NCBI RefSeq assembly: GCF_000332275.1
Contig: NZ_CM001776.1
Span: 1,091,902 to 1,155,901 of the forward strand
From: Synechococcus sp. PCC 7336
GTDB taxonomy: Bacteria > Cyanobacteriota > Cyanobacteriia > Thermostichales > PCC-7336
Reading direction: 5' to 3'
DNA length: 64,000 bases
In this document: piece after piece, positions 1 to 8,551 of the stretch
Position numbering within the stretch: the first letter of the stretch is position 1
How the letters are laid out: every line of letters starts with the position of its first letter
The notes under the pieces: generated by a model
What the model was told of the DNA's origin: nothing
What the model saw: the letters and a program-made list of their open reading frames with translations, nothing else
Databases searched by the model: none
Program-made: the position numbers and the translations under genes

Positions 1-359
1 GTTCCCGGTTGGACGACGATTCGCTGGTTGTCCAAATCGATCTCGAGAATTTGGCGCATCCAGGCCGTGCAAATGAGGACGCTGTCTTCGACAGGGAGTG
101 CTCCCCCCGAGAGACCGGTGCCGGAACCGCGAGCGACGAAGGGGACGTTGTGGCGATCGCACACTTTGACGACGGCTGCTACTTCTGCAGTCGTTCTGGG
201 CAGCACGACGGCGGCGGGTCGTTGGCGATAGCTGGTTAAGCCGTCGCATTCGTACACCAGCAGTTCTTCTTTGCGGGCAATGACCTGTTTAGTGCTGGTT
301 GCTGCTTCAAATTGTTTGAGAATTTTGGGCCAGTCGCGGGTGCCACTGCGGACAGTCAT
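1..359 (-). CDS. glcD: Glycolate oxidase subunit GlcD-like FAD-linked oxidase, 5' part only
   Basis: Reading leftward from ATG at 359, the frame is open to the window edge (about 119 codons), so the 3' part lies outside. The product starts MTVRSGTRDWPKIL and carries the PP-loop FAD-binding signature of the GlcD/D-lactate dehydrogenase family: RPAAVVLPRTTAEVAAVV followed by ARGSGTGLSGGALP. Family knowledge: these flavoproteins oxidise glycolate or D-lactate, and in cyanobacteria they serve photorespiratory glycolate use. That fits a genome with a carbon-concentrating mechanism, although the substrate cannot be fixed from the N-terminal third. A D-lactate dehydrogenase is the main alternative. 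Confidence 0.85.
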   Translation of the reverse strand, partial: MTVRSGTRDWPKILKQFEAATSTKQVIARKEELLVYECDGLTSYRQRPAAVVLPRTTAEVAAVVKVCDRHNVPFVARGSGTGLSGGALPVEDSVLICTAWMRQILEIDLDNQRIVVQPG

Positions 360-757
360 GGGGAGTGCCTCGGGTGCAAACTGCTCTCAATCTGATGGTA
401 ACGCGGTCGTGGCGAGGGTTTGTTGGTTTGGAACCTAGGCGATCGCGCCATCGCTAGTGACTTCAGTTTAAGAAACCCAGTGTTACCTCGACCTTCATCC
501 TAAACCGAGTCTAGTTTAAAACCCGTAGGTTTGAGTTCTTCCTACTAGCGCTGTCATTCGCTGCATTGGCCCCCTTGTATCTTGGAAGAGAGCAGTGCCA
601 GTTGGAATTGAGAGACTGGGAAAGCGATCTCCGATCGCAGAGATTAACAGTTGCAGAACGAAGTCAATAGCCTCTCGGAAGTCCCCCACTGGTGGGGGAT
701 TTAGGGGGCTGAGTGCAATGCCTAAAAACTCCAAGTCTCAACATGGACGAGATTTAA
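360..757. other. Intergenic region with a G/C hairpin
   Basis: No convincing gene. Around 683-710 a short perfect palindrome (CCCCCAC, loop, GTGGGGG) is followed by a TTTAGGGGG motif. This resembles short dispersed hairpins common in cyanobacterial intergenic DNA. Short open frames here lack family resemblance and ribosome-binding sites. Confidence 0.5.
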
Positions 758-1348
758 TTAGGAGACTGGGGTTGCCTCTGTCAAGCGCTTGTAGACCTTC
801 TGGAGCATCCAATCTCTAACGACATCCCCAAACTCTGGGTCATCTATAATTTTGGCGATAAGATTGTCGATCGCAGCAGTTTTGCGATCTAGAAAGCAGG
901 CGATCGCTTTTTGAATATGAATTGGGGCAAACAATAGATAACACTCATAAGCTTTCTCGCGTGAAAGACCAGGGACACCAGTATCTTGTGGAATTTCATC
1001 TAGCCCAAGAGTTTGTAAGGCATAACAAAGTCAACGTAAATTTTCTTTTGTGCATCTGGAGTCAATCAAATAAGCTGTATCAATAACAAATCCACAATTT
1101 TTGGAATAAATTACTTTTCCAAATGAGCCTTTCCTGCCAACAACGATTGAGGGGGCAAGTGTATTACTAAGTTTGTGGCGACCAACTGTTCCATTTGAAC
1201 CAAATACTGGAATATCACCTTCTTCGCGTTGAGATGAGATCGATGAATCTCCATAGATAAATCTTGCGACAAATTTTAGACGAACCTGCTGCCAGCCTTC
1301 GGGAAAATTCTACCAAGCACTGAAATCGTTGGATGCAAGTATATTCAT
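758..1348 (-). pseudogene. Type I restriction enzyme specificity subunit (HsdS) relic with two internal stops
   Basis: A single frame runs from ATG 1348 to TAA 758-760 (196 codons), broken by TAG at codon 13 (1310-1312) and TGA at codon 106 (1031-1033). Between the stops it reads as a typical half of an HsdS target-recognition domain: FPEGWQQVRLKFVARF near the start, GDIPVFGSNGTVGRHK, then SIVVGRKGSFGKV. The coiled-coil linker (KAIACFLDRKTAAIDNLIAKI) follows. HsdS normally has two such halves and directs methylation and cleavage by HsdM/HsdR. Here only one half remains, it is interrupted, and no intact hsdM is present, so it is most likely dead. Confidence 0.8.
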
Positions 1349-1398
1349 CTAACTACTTCCTCCAGAACTACGTGAAACTCATTCTTAGGAATTTTCAT
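1345..1398 (-). other. Short open frame overlapping the hsdS relic start (ATGA)
   Basis: Seventeen residues from ATG 1398 (MKIPKNEFHVVLEEVVR) end in a TGA that overlaps the hsdS start as ATGA, a typical translational coupling. The frame stays open upstream of 1398, so this may be the tail of a lost upstream gene of the same operon. No family is recognised. Confidence 0.3.
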
Positions 1399-1461
1399 GT
1401 GTTTGAATCCTGGAGCAATTGACTTAACAAAAAAAGTATTGACGGATATACATTGATTCTA

Positions 1462-2101
1462 TTATTTGGCAATCTTTTTTCCTACAGCGATCGCACCTAA
1501 CTTCTTCAAGATCTGAAGCGTCAATCCCAAGCCATTATCTTGCCCTAAAATAAACTCCTTCGATTTGGCATATCGCGGTCTATCCTGCACGAGTAATTTC
1601 AGAAACACAAAATTACTACCATTAATCACCCAACCAAACAATGGCTTATCTTGTTGAGGTGATGCCAGCATATACGACAGAGCTTGAGGAATCCCCACCT
1701 GCAGCGAAAACTGCGATCGCTTCGACTCAATCATCAGTACCCAAATCTGTTTGACAAGCACCAGCACATCTATCCGTCCGCGCAGCTTCACCCCCGCCTC
1801 TTCTGCCACAATTTCAACTGTTGTTTCCGTATCGACATAAAAAGGCGGCAAGAAAAGACCCGCCAAGTCCAGCAATGGAGCCACAACCGCCAGCTTCATC
1901 GTATTTTCTAACAGCGATCGCCGTTCTAAGTTCGCGTAAGCTGCTTGTACGCGTTGCAATCGCTCTCGTTCGGCAATCGTCAGTTGAGGCAAATCCTCCT
2001 GCCACTCTCGAAAAAAAAGTAGGCTCGCCAGCAAGCTGTAAATCAAAAGTTTCCTCCAAGTCATACAGCGTTATTTTCTCGATAGGAATAGTCTGAACCA
2101 T
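1462..2101 (-). pseudogene. HsdR_N-like nuclease paralogue, frameshifted at a poly-A tract
   Basis: The N-terminal 30 residues (start MVQTIPIEKITLYDLEE, ATG at 2101) and the remaining 190 residues lie in different frames. They join at a run of eight A (2011-2018, poly-T on the coding strand). Once joined, the product aligns end to end with the intact neighbour at 2159-2797, including the nuclease motifs RGRIDVLVL and IESKRS, a PD-(D/E)XK arrangement. The family comprises small cyanobacterial proteins annotated as restriction subunit R. Either a one-base slip has inactivated it, or the tract is a phase-variable switch or a sequencing error. Confidence 0.7.
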
Positions 2102-2158
2102 CTTTCAATTCCTGCTGATAGCAATCAACCAGTTTTCTTCGCAGATTCTACGCACGCA

Positions 2159-2797
2159 TTAACAATCGACAGTCACAATCTCCCTTCCCAAACATTTCAG
2201 GATTTGCAACACCGAATAGAGCTCATTATTCGGATTCAGCAGGGAAAATAACCTAGAATTTGCATATTTAGCCGTGGGTTGGCGAGTTGCTTTCAAAAAC
2301 AGAAACTCATTACCATTCGCGATCGCGCCAAACGTAGGTCGATCCATCTCTGGATTTCCCAGCATGTAAGCCAGCGCTTGAGGAATCGCCCGCGTCACCG
2401 CAAAATCGCTCCGCTTCGATTCGATCGCCAACAACCACAAACGATTCTTCAACACCAACACATCAATTCGCCCCCGAATAACCAACCCCTCATCCTCCAT
2501 CTCCACATCCACACTAGCCTCCGTCTCAATCCGAAATGGCTTGCGATAAAAGCCAGCCAGATCCAACAAAGGCGCGAACACCACCATCTTGACGCTGTTT
2601 TCCAGCATCGGCGGATCTTCCATCAATTCCACAAAGTTCGATTTCACGCGATCTAACAAAAGCCGTTCTGCCTCACTCAGAGCAGCATGACCTTCAGACC
2701 ACTCTGGGAAAAAGGTTGGATCTTGCGTCTGCTGTAACCCAAAAGCTTGTTTGAGTTCGCGTAACGTGACTTCATTTGCCGAGATTGTTTGCACCAT
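2159..2797 (-). CDS. Small HsdR N-terminal-like (PD-(D/E)XK) nuclease-family protein
   Basis: An intact 212-residue protein starting MVQTISANEVTLRELKQAFG. The central region has GRIDVLVLKNRLWLLAIESKR, giving the D...ExK pattern of restriction-endonuclease folds, followed by a conserved IPQALAYMLGNPEMDRP segment. Family knowledge: cyanobacteria encode many such stand-alone proteins, annotated as type I restriction R subunits although they lack the helicase domain. Their actual role is unclear. It is the complete member of three tandem paralogues (1462-2101 frameshifted, 3457-3697 truncated), so local duplication is evident. Confidence 0.7.
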   Translation of the reverse strand: MVQTISANEVTLRELKQAFGLQQTQDPTFFPEWSEGHAALSEAERLLLDRVKSNFVELMEDPPMLENSVKMVVFAPLLDLAGFYRKPFRIETEASVDVEMEDEGLVIRGRIDVLVLKNRLWLLAIESKRSDFAVTRAIPQALAYMLGNPEMDRPTFGAIANGNEFLFLKATRQPTAKYANSRLFSLLNPNNELYSVLQILKCLGREIVTVDC

Positions 2798-2811
2798 TGC
2801 TCGACATCTCC

Positions 2812-2911
2812 CTACAAAACTGCGTCTAACCTGCCGCGAATCTCATCCCCTAACTCCCTAATCTCCCGCTCGATCTCCTCCAACGGACGCGGCGGCACAT
2901 ACTCGTAAAGT
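2812..2911 (-). pseudogene. C-terminal tail resembling a DNA methylase (HsdM-like)
   Basis: About 32 codons read YEYVPPRPLEEIEREIRELG and onward to TAG at 2812-2814. This charged helical tail resembles the C-terminus of type I adenine methylases (HsdM). It is fused directly to the broken end of the PIN-domain relic, with no start of its own. The assignment rests on a short stretch and is tentative. Confidence 0.35.
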
Positions 2912-3177
2912 TGAGTTCAGCGATTCGAGTAAAATCTTGGGGCAATAGGGGAACCACTTCAAACACTTGCTGAGCCACAGCCAGCAGTAATTGATTTTGT
3001 ACTTGCCAGCTAAATCCCCAGTAGCCACATTACCTCAGTGATGCAACTGAAAGTTGTAACGATCCGGCTTGTACAGTTCTCAAAAAAACGACATACACGA
3101 GCGCGATATTTATCATTACGGCTGTAATAAGCTACCAATGGCCCACTATCAACTAACAGTACGGGATAGTAGGTCAC
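2910..3177 (-). pseudogene. VapC-type PIN-domain toxin, frameshifted and truncated
   Basis: GTG at 3177 overlaps the stop of the antitoxin upstream (GTGA). The product starts VTYYPVLLVDSGPLVAYYSR, with the first PIN aspartate in LLVDSGPL, and continues to TEVMWLLG. There a frame change occurs, and the original frame hits TAG at 3010-3012. The next frame continues in PIN style (LLLAVAQQVFEVVPLLPQDF, RIAELN) and then stops being PIN-like at about 2910. The last third, with the remaining acidic catalytic residues, is missing. PIN toxins are RNases, and this one is very probably inactive. Confidence 0.75.
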
Positions 3178-3431
3178 AGAGAATGGCGCTCCTGTAAGTG
3201 GCGTGAAATAGCTTGTTTCCGTACAGAGCGGTCGGAGAGATTGGCAGGGGAATCTTCAAGCAGATGCTTAGGATGTCCACCTAAGCGTTCAACAACTGTC
3301 CGCCCCGATTGATGTGCGAGCCAGCGTTCTCGAATCAGTCTGCGGATCGACTCACTCTTATCTGTTTTTTCGCTAGCGATCGAATCAGCCAAATATTTCT
3401 CAGTTTCATCGTCGAGTCGGACTTTCAGCAT
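3174..3431 (-). CDS. Ribbon-helix-helix antitoxin of a VapBC-like pair
   Basis: An 85-residue protein with an N-terminal ribbon-helix-helix core (MLKVRLDDETEKYLADSIA, then SESIRRLIRERWL), the DNA-binding fold of many antitoxins. The C-terminal half should wrap the toxin. The gene sits directly upstream of, and overlaps by four bases, a PIN toxin gene that is now broken, so the antitoxin appears to have outlived its toxin. Such genes are normally autoregulated at their own promoter. Confidence 0.75.
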   Translation of the reverse strand: MLKVRLDDETEKYLADSIASEKTDKSESIRRLIRERWLAHQSGRTVVERLGGHPKHLLEDSPANLSDRSVRKQAISRHLQERHSL

Positions 3432-3456
3432 GAGTGTGTGTGATATGTATCACTTG

Positions 3457-3697
3457 TCATACTAACCTCTCAATCACCTGATTGCCAGGACGAATGGATT
3501 CATCGAATCTAGGATCTTCCATCAGTTCCACAAAGTTAGACTTCACTCGATCTAACAGAAGCTGCTCTACTCCACTCAAAGCAGTATGACGTTCAGATCG
3601 TTCTGGGAAAAAGGTTGGATCTTGCGTTTGCTGTGGTCCCAAAAGCTTGTTTGGGTTCGCATAACGTGACCTCATTTGCTGAGATTGTTTGAACCAT
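3457..3697 (-). pseudogene. Truncated third copy of the HsdR_N-like nuclease gene
   Basis: From ATG 3697 the sequence encodes MVQTISANEVTLCEPKQAF and then, after a frame change, QQTQDPTFFPERSERHTALS and LLLDRVKSNFVELMEDP. This is nearly the same as residues 1-60 of the intact gene at 2159-2797. Similarity stops there, before the catalytic D...ExK region. It is a 5' fragment left by duplication. Confidence 0.75.
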
Positions 3698-3900
3698 TTC
3701 TCAATATCTCCCGATATGAAACTGTTCGGGTTGCAAGCACCCACTGTTCTCAATCTAGAAAGAATCGCGATACTGCCGAGTAGCAAATTGCTGTATCTAT
3801 GAGTTAATCACCTTCTAAGCAAGATATTCCTTCAATTCCGTAACAATTTGTTATCTTGATATGAGCCTACTATATCTCGACTCAACCGGAGCGCTACCCC

Positions 3901-4380
3901 ATGCCTTGGCCCGAAATCTCAATTTCTCAACTATTCGATGCCTCCAACCTATTCGTCCTACCCTTCTGGACATTGATGATTTTTCTACCCAACTGGAAAA
4001 TCACCCGTAAAATCATGGGATCGTATCTCCCCTTTGTTGCGCTGGCAGGACTCTACCTGTACTTACTCGTCGGCAGCATTACCCCCGAGAGCGCCAAAGC
4101 ATTGGCCAATCCCAATGTCACGACGATCGCTCAGTTCTTCGCAGACGAACGCGCAGCCGCCACCGGCTGGGTTCACTTTGTCGTGATGGATTTATTCGTC
4201 GGTCGGTGGGTGTACCTAGAAGGTCAGCGCACGGGCACTTGGACGATACACTCCATTGCCCTCTGCCTGTTTGCCGGTCCTCTCGGCCTCCTCTCCCACA
4301 TCCTCACCCAATGGGGACGGACCGCATGGCAACGACGCAATGGAGCAGTTGTCGAAGAAACCGCTGGTGTAGAAACGTAA
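3901..4380 (+). CDS. ABA4-like (DUF4281) integral membrane protein
   Basis: A 159-residue membrane protein with four hydrophobic segments (roughly residues 8-30, 42-60, 90-110 and 115-138). Diagnostic signatures are LFDASNLFVLPFWTLMIF near the start, GSITPESAKALANPN, and WVHFVVMDLFVGRW. ABA4 in plants is needed for neoxanthin formation. Cyanobacterial homologues are of unproven function but are linked to carotenoid or membrane roles. The TAA stop codon coincides with the left target duplication of the downstream IS5 element, so the reading frame survived the insertion unchanged. Confidence 0.8.
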   Translation: MPWPEISISQLFDASNLFVLPFWTLMIFLPNWKITRKIMGSYLPFVALAGLYLYLLVGSITPESAKALANPNVTTIAQFFADERAAATGWVHFVVMDLFVGRWVYLEGQRTGTWTIHSIALCLFAGPLGLLSHILTQWGRTAWQRRNGAVVEETAGVET

Positions 4381-5241
4381 GAGCGTGTCTGAAAAGGTCA
4401 GCAGATAAAGTTGAGAGGCTGAGTTAGAGCCTCCCAACCAATGACACGCCAATCCTACGACACCGATCTAACCCCTGCCCAGTGCGAGCTTCTAGCTCCG
4501 CTATTACCGCCAGCTAAGCCAGGCGGTCGTCCCCGCAGCGTCAACGTTTTCGAAGTGGTCAATGCCATCTTCTATCTGTTGAGAGCCGGATGTGCCTGGC
4601 GTCTGCTGCCCCACGACTTCCCCGCTTGGCAAACGGTCTACCATTACTTCCGTCAGTGGGAAGCCGATGGCACCTGGGAAGCTCTCAACCATGCTCTGCG
4701 CCAGCAACTGAGAGAAACGGTGGGGCGCAATCCTTCTCCCTCGGCAGCCTGCCTGGATTCCCAATCGGTCAAAACAGCTGGTGCCGCTCAAGAAACAGGC
4801 TTTGATGGAGGCAAAAAAGTTAAAGGTCGCAAGCGCACTATCCTGGTTGATACGATGGGTCTACTGCTGGGTGCCAAGGTCCACAGTGCCCGACGCTCCG
4901 ACCATGACGGCCTCACCTTGCTGGGGATTTGGTTTGCCAGTATGTGGAGTTGCTTGCAATTGATTTGGACCGATAAAACCTTTGGTGGCAAATCTTTTGT
5001 GGCTTGGGTTGAGCAAGCGTTTGGCTGGACTATTGAAGTCGTACAACGGCCTGCTGAGCAAAAAGGGTTCCAGCTTTTACCTCGGCGATGGGTGGTTGAG
5101 CGCACCTTTGCCTGGTTTGGTCGATACCGTCGCTTGAGCAAGGACTACGAATATTTGCCCACTACGAGTGAGACGATGCTTTACGCTGCTATGGTCAATC
5201 TCATGCTTCGTAGGCTGGCTTGAGACTTTTCAGACACGTTC
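4381..5241 (+). mobile_element. IS5-family insertion sequence (861 bp)
   Basis: The terminal inverted repeats are GAGCGTGTCTGAAAAG (left, 4381-4396) and GAACGTGTCTGAAAAG (right end, read inward), with one mismatch in 16. The element is flanked by a direct TAA duplication at 4378-4380 and 5242-5244, consistent with the short TNA-type targets of this family. It contains one complete transposase gene and looks intact. Confidence 0.85.
4441..5223 (+). CDS. IS5-family DDE transposase
   Basis: A 260-residue single-frame transposase. The N-terminal DNA-binding region reads LTPAQCELLAPLLPPAKPGG. The first catalytic aspartate is in CLDSQSVKT, the second probably in LIWTDKTFGGKS, and the glutamate in RRWVVERTFAWFGRYRRL, which matches the Y-(2)-R-(3)-E-(6)-K/R style block of IS4/IS5 relatives. 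The gene fills the element and shows no frameshift, so it could be active. Confidence 0.9.
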   Translation: MTRQSYDTDLTPAQCELLAPLLPPAKPGGRPRSVNVFEVVNAIFYLLRAGCAWRLLPHDFPAWQTVYHYFRQWEADGTWEALNHALRQQLRETVGRNPSPSAACLDSQSVKTAGAAQETGFDGGKKVKGRKRTILVDTMGLLLGAKVHSARRSDHDGLTLLGIWFASMWSCLQLIWTDKTFGGKSFVAWVEQAFGWTIEVVQRPAEQKGFQLLPRRWVVERTFAWFGRYRRLSKDYEYLPTTSETMLYAAMVNLMLRRLA

Positions 5242-5315
5242 TAAGATTCCGAGAACTCGATCTCTAAAACGACATCTGACAGTTTCGACTGACTCTAAAA
5301 GCGATACAGATCTTC

Positions 5316-5345
5316 ATAGAAACGGAATACACATTCCGTTTCTAT
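5316..5345. terminator. Perfect 13-bp stem-loop, likely terminator
   Basis: ATAGAAACGGAAT (5316-5328) and its exact complement (5333-5345) enclose an ACAC loop, followed by TCTGTTTT. It lies between the IS5 element and the DUF900 gene. Before the IS insertion it would have been the terminator of the ABA4-like gene. Confidence 0.6.
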
Positions 5346-5444
5346 TCTGTTTTACCTGTACACTTGACAGGATAAGGCTTCCAGTCATTTTCTGGTAGGT
5401 TTCTCCTCCTCTACAGGTTTTGTCAGTCAATCGGAGTAATTTTA

Positions 5445-6404
5445 ATGATTGTAGTCGTATCCAATCGTGAAGTTAACGAAAACCTTAATAATGAAAATGT
5501 TTTTGGAGACCTCATCAACCCTAAAGGTGTTAATGAGCTGAGACTCGCAACCGCGCGCTTTGAGACAGTAGGTCGGCGCTGGTTTGTCGATCTAAAACTC
5601 GAAACTGATGCCGATCCAAAACCTAGCGAACAGTTATTCAACCAGATAGTACAAGAGACAAGAGAGAAAAATATATCGCCCCATTGGGTGGTCTTCATTC
5701 ATGGTTTTAATCAGAGCTTCAGAGATATATTGGACTGGAGTCTCGATCTAGAAACAAACTATGAAGTAAATGTATTGGCATTTGCTTGGCCGTCCAACCA
5801 AGGGGGGTTCATACTGAATGAATATCGCTCGGCTAGACGTGCTGCTCGGGCATCAGATACAGCCCTCGATAGAGTGTTCGAACTGCTCGATATGTATATT
5901 GGCGGACAATCCGAGTCAGATAGAGTTCGCTGTCCGGTCAGACTGAACTTGTTATTTCATAGTTTAGGAAATTTTCTGGCGGAGAGTCTACTGCGATCTC
6001 CACTGAATGAGGGAGAAACTAGCATTTTTGATAATGTCATCTTTCACCAGGCAGATGTCGATAGTCGATCGCATGCTGAATGGATCGATAAGGCCGCAGG
6101 CATGCGCACGTACGTCACGCTCAATAATGACGATCGAATTTTGCGAAAGTCTGACATCATCAATCCCACCCGCTTAGGTCAACGGTTGCGAAGGAGACGG
6201 GGCAACGAGCCCATCTATGTCGATTTTTCCGATGGGCTGGGAGTTGGAGACACTCACAATCTCTTGCGGGATACTCGCTCTAATGGAGTGATTCAATCCT
6301 TTTGGAAGCGGGTTTTAACGGGTCGCTCTGGCGAAGTTATCGAGGGTTTAAAGTTCGATCTCGGCTCCCAGACCTATCGGCTCGAAACGTTAGATTTGGA
6401 CTAG
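5445..6404 (+). CDS. DUF900-type alpha/beta hydrolase
   Basis: A 319-residue protein. The core of the alpha/beta hydrolase fold is visible: WVVFIHGFNQSFRD (oxyanion strand, about residue 85), LAFAWPSNQGG, then the nucleophile elbow LLFHSLGNFLAES with serine in HSLGN, about residue 171. A later aspartate/histidine pair may be supplied by IFHQADVDS and GDTHNLL. Family knowledge: DUF900 proteins are esterase/lipase-like, with unknown substrates. No signal peptide is seen. It is monocistronic and convergent with the leftward DUF1350 gene. Confidence 0.75.
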   Translation: MIVVVSNREVNENLNNENVFGDLINPKGVNELRLATARFETVGRRWFVDLKLETDADPKPSEQLFNQIVQETREKNISPHWVVFIHGFNQSFRDILDWSLDLETNYEVNVLAFAWPSNQGGFILNEYRSARRAARASDTALDRVFELLDMYIGGQSESDRVRCPVRLNLLFHSLGNFLAESLLRSPLNEGETSIFDNVIFHQADVDSRSHAEWIDKAAGMRTYVTLNNDDRILRKSDIINPTRLGQRLRRRRGNEPIYVDFSDGLGVGDTHNLLRDTRSNGVIQSFWKRVLTGRSGEVIEGLKFDLGSQTYRLETLDLD

Positions 6405-6415
6405 CTGTATCTTGC

Positions 6416-7210
6416 TCAAACACTTTCTATCTCTAAAGCCAGCACCGCCAATTGCCGCTTCAACCACGGTCGCAACACTCCGAACAACCGTTCGCGATCG
6501 CCGCTTGCTCGCTGATAGACAAACTGCCCGATCGCGTCTAACGGCGAAAACTCGTTGTTGGCCGAAAACGGATAGCGACCCCCCGCACAGGTGCCGTGAT
6601 CTCCCGGCAGGCAGCGATAGTCGATCGCCCTGCGAAACTTCGCCACCAGTTGGTCGTGCAGCGCGCTAATGGTGTCGATCTCGTCCCCTACGAATTTCAC
6701 CAGCAGCGTGCGGGAGATGTCGTAATGGCTGGCGATCGCCCGTTCTGTCTCCACTGGCGACGGGTTGAACTCTACCGGCAGCCAACTCGGCAATGGGTCG
6801 AGGCGCAAACTGGCATTGCAATAGGCCATCAAAATATTGCCGTCGCGAGGGGACAGGGGATAAGCAGCTGCAGATGCCTCGTAACAACTGCCTAAAACGT
6901 GCAGCTTCCCCCCCAGACTGTGACCGATACCGAAGCGCGGCAGCACAGTTGCCTGCAATTGACTCAGAACGTCGGGCAGACTGTTGAAAATATCGCGGGT
7001 AATTTGCCAGTGATTGGGATTGGTCTCGAACTGGGTTGCCACCACCAAATATCCGTCAGAGGCAAGGGCAGACAGCAGGGCATCGTAACCCACCTGGGGC
7101 GCATTACCGATGAACGCTCCCCCCAAAAAATGAATCACCGCCTTGGGGCAATCTGGCTGCAGCACCCAATGATTTGACAGCGATCGCCATTCCACAGCGA
7201 TACCCCCCAT
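6416..7210 (-). CDS. DUF1350 family alpha/beta-hydrolase-like protein
   Basis: I place the start at ATG 7210 (MGGIAVEWRSLSNHWVLQ) because family members begin at about this point. The frame is open further upstream, to 7339. The signature PKAVIHFLGGAFIGNAPQ is followed by GYLVVATQFET and a nucleophile-like elbow FGIGHSLGGKLHVLGS. Late motifs include LPGDHGTCAG. DUF1350 is shared by cyanobacteria and plant chloroplasts and has no established reaction. It lies downstream of chpX on the same strand, about 145 bp away. Confidence 0.75.
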   Translation of the reverse strand: MGGIAVEWRSLSNHWVLQPDCPKAVIHFLGGAFIGNAPQVGYDALLSALASDGYLVVATQFETNPNHWQITRDIFNSLPDVLSQLQATVLPRFGIGHSLGGKLHVLGSCYEASAAAYPLSPRDGNILMAYCNASLRLDPLPSWLPVEFNPSPVETERAIASHYDISRTLLVKFVGDEIDTISALHDQLVAKFRRAIDYRCLPGDHGTCAGGRYPFSANNEFSPLDAIGQFVYQRASGDRERLFGVLRPWLKRQLAVLALEIESV

Positions 7211-7354
7211 GCAAACGGCAAAACAAAACCCGGTCGATCCATCCCAAACTTTACCGGAAGCCGCACCCAACGGGAACCGATGAAAATGAATTGTGACGAT
7301 CGCAGGGAGCTCGGCGGCGATCGCCATTGCAGCCTCCATCGCCAGCCCGGATCG

Positions 7355-8551
7355 CTAGCCCCCCGACAACTCCTCCGCCGGATACAGCGTACAACTGGCA
7401 TTCGTGACGGCTTGGTTCACCGATATCAGTTGGGAAGTCTGCAAGCGTTTCATCCAGCCTGCCAAATAAGCTCGATTCGCCGCTCGCTCGGCAGGATCGC
7501 TCGTGTCTAAGGCATGGGGAGCCAAACCCCGAATCGCTGCCGTCGTCACGCAAAACATCGACTTCTGAAAGCTCTGCCCCACCTGAACGTGCAGGTCGTC
7601 CTCCCCCCGACAGCTCATCCGGTAAAACTCGTGCAAATAGTCCGGCAAATGTCGTTCCATATCCCGCATCAACAGGGTAGGGGGGATGCCAGCACCGCCG
7701 AGGGGAAGGGGATCGGCGTAGAGGGCACCGTAGGCAAAGTCCCCCTGTTCGGCAGGAATCTGATGGGCCTGGGCATTGTAAGACACGATGCCGAAGAAGG
7801 GGGTACCCCGGAAAAAGATGCTTTCCACATAGGGGATAGCGGTGTCGGGCAGAAACGTCAAACCGACGGATTTTGGGATAATGTCGCAGGTTTTGCCCCC
7901 CAAGACGACTGAGTAGGCGATCGGGCGGCCGGCAGCGGCGACAATTCCGGCCTGAATCAGATCGGTGAGTTGGCCGATGGAGCTGAGTTCGCCGCGATCG
8001 TACCGATCCGATAAATCCATAAAAATATCGCTCATCACCCGCCAGAATTGCCCCAAGCCGCTGTAGTAGGACAACATGCGCACCTGCTCGGGCAAATATT
8101 GGGGAAACAGGCGGTTCAATACGACCATGAGAGGATTGGTGCGGCTGCGGGCGGCGATCGCCGCTTTAGCCCGTTCTAGAAACTCAGGCGAATCGAGGTA
8201 AGCATCCAGACCGCCCCCTCGATGCCACAACATCGCGCGCATGCAGTATTCGGCATATTCGTAGTTAATGCGATCGTGTCGCCAGTGCCGCAGCAGCTTC
8301 CGAACATTCATCTCCCCATTGAAATATTTGAAGAAGGGGAACCAATCGAGAAAGGTATGCTCGGCGATGTAATTCAAGTTGATGGAATAGGCATCCAATA
8401 CAATGCCGTAGCTGGCCAGTGCCCCCACCACTTCCAATAGGTTGGTGGGTGATTCCGGCAGCAAGACGCCGCCAGCTAAAAGCCGATCGATGTACTCGGA
8501 CAGAGGTTCGGAGGAAGAGTGGGGGACAGTTTTTTGCACGGCGATCGCCAT
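7355..8551 (-). CDS. chpX: CO2 hydration protein ChpX (CupB type) of the NDH-1MS' complex
   Basis: A 398-residue protein of the ChpX/ChpY (CupB/CupA) family. It starts at ATG 8551, directly abutting the ndhD4 stop with no spacer. Conserved family stretches include YSINLNYIAEHTFLDWFPFFKYFNGE, GGKTCDIIPKSVGLTFLPDTAIPYVESIFFRGTPFFG and LHEFYRMSCRGEDDLHVQVG. Family knowledge: the protein caps the NdhD/NdhF side of a specialised NDH-1 and carries out redox-driven hydration of CO2 to bicarbonate at the thylakoid. The operon with ndhF4 and ndhD4, and the adjacent ccm genes, point to the constitutive low-affinity CupB form rather than inducible CupA. Confidence 0.88.
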   Translation of the reverse strand: MAIAVQKTVPHSSSEPLSEYIDRLLAGGVLLPESPTNLLEVVGALASYGIVLDAYSINLNYIAEHTFLDWFPFFKYFNGEMNVRKLLRHWRHDRINYEYAEYCMRAMLWHRGGGLDAYLDSPEFLERAKAAIAARSRTNPLMVVLNRLFPQYLPEQVRMLSYYSGLGQFWRVMSDIFMDLSDRYDRGELSSIGQLTDLIQAGIVAAAGRPIAYSVVLGGKTCDIIPKSVGLTFLPDTAIPYVESIFFRGTPFFGIVSYNAQAHQIPAEQGDFAYGALYADPLPLGGAGIPPTLLMRDMERHLPDYLHEFYRMSCRGEDDLHVQVGQSFQKSMFCVTTAAIRGLAPHALDTSDPAERAANRAYLAGWMKRLQTSQLISVNQAVTNASCTLYPAEELSGG

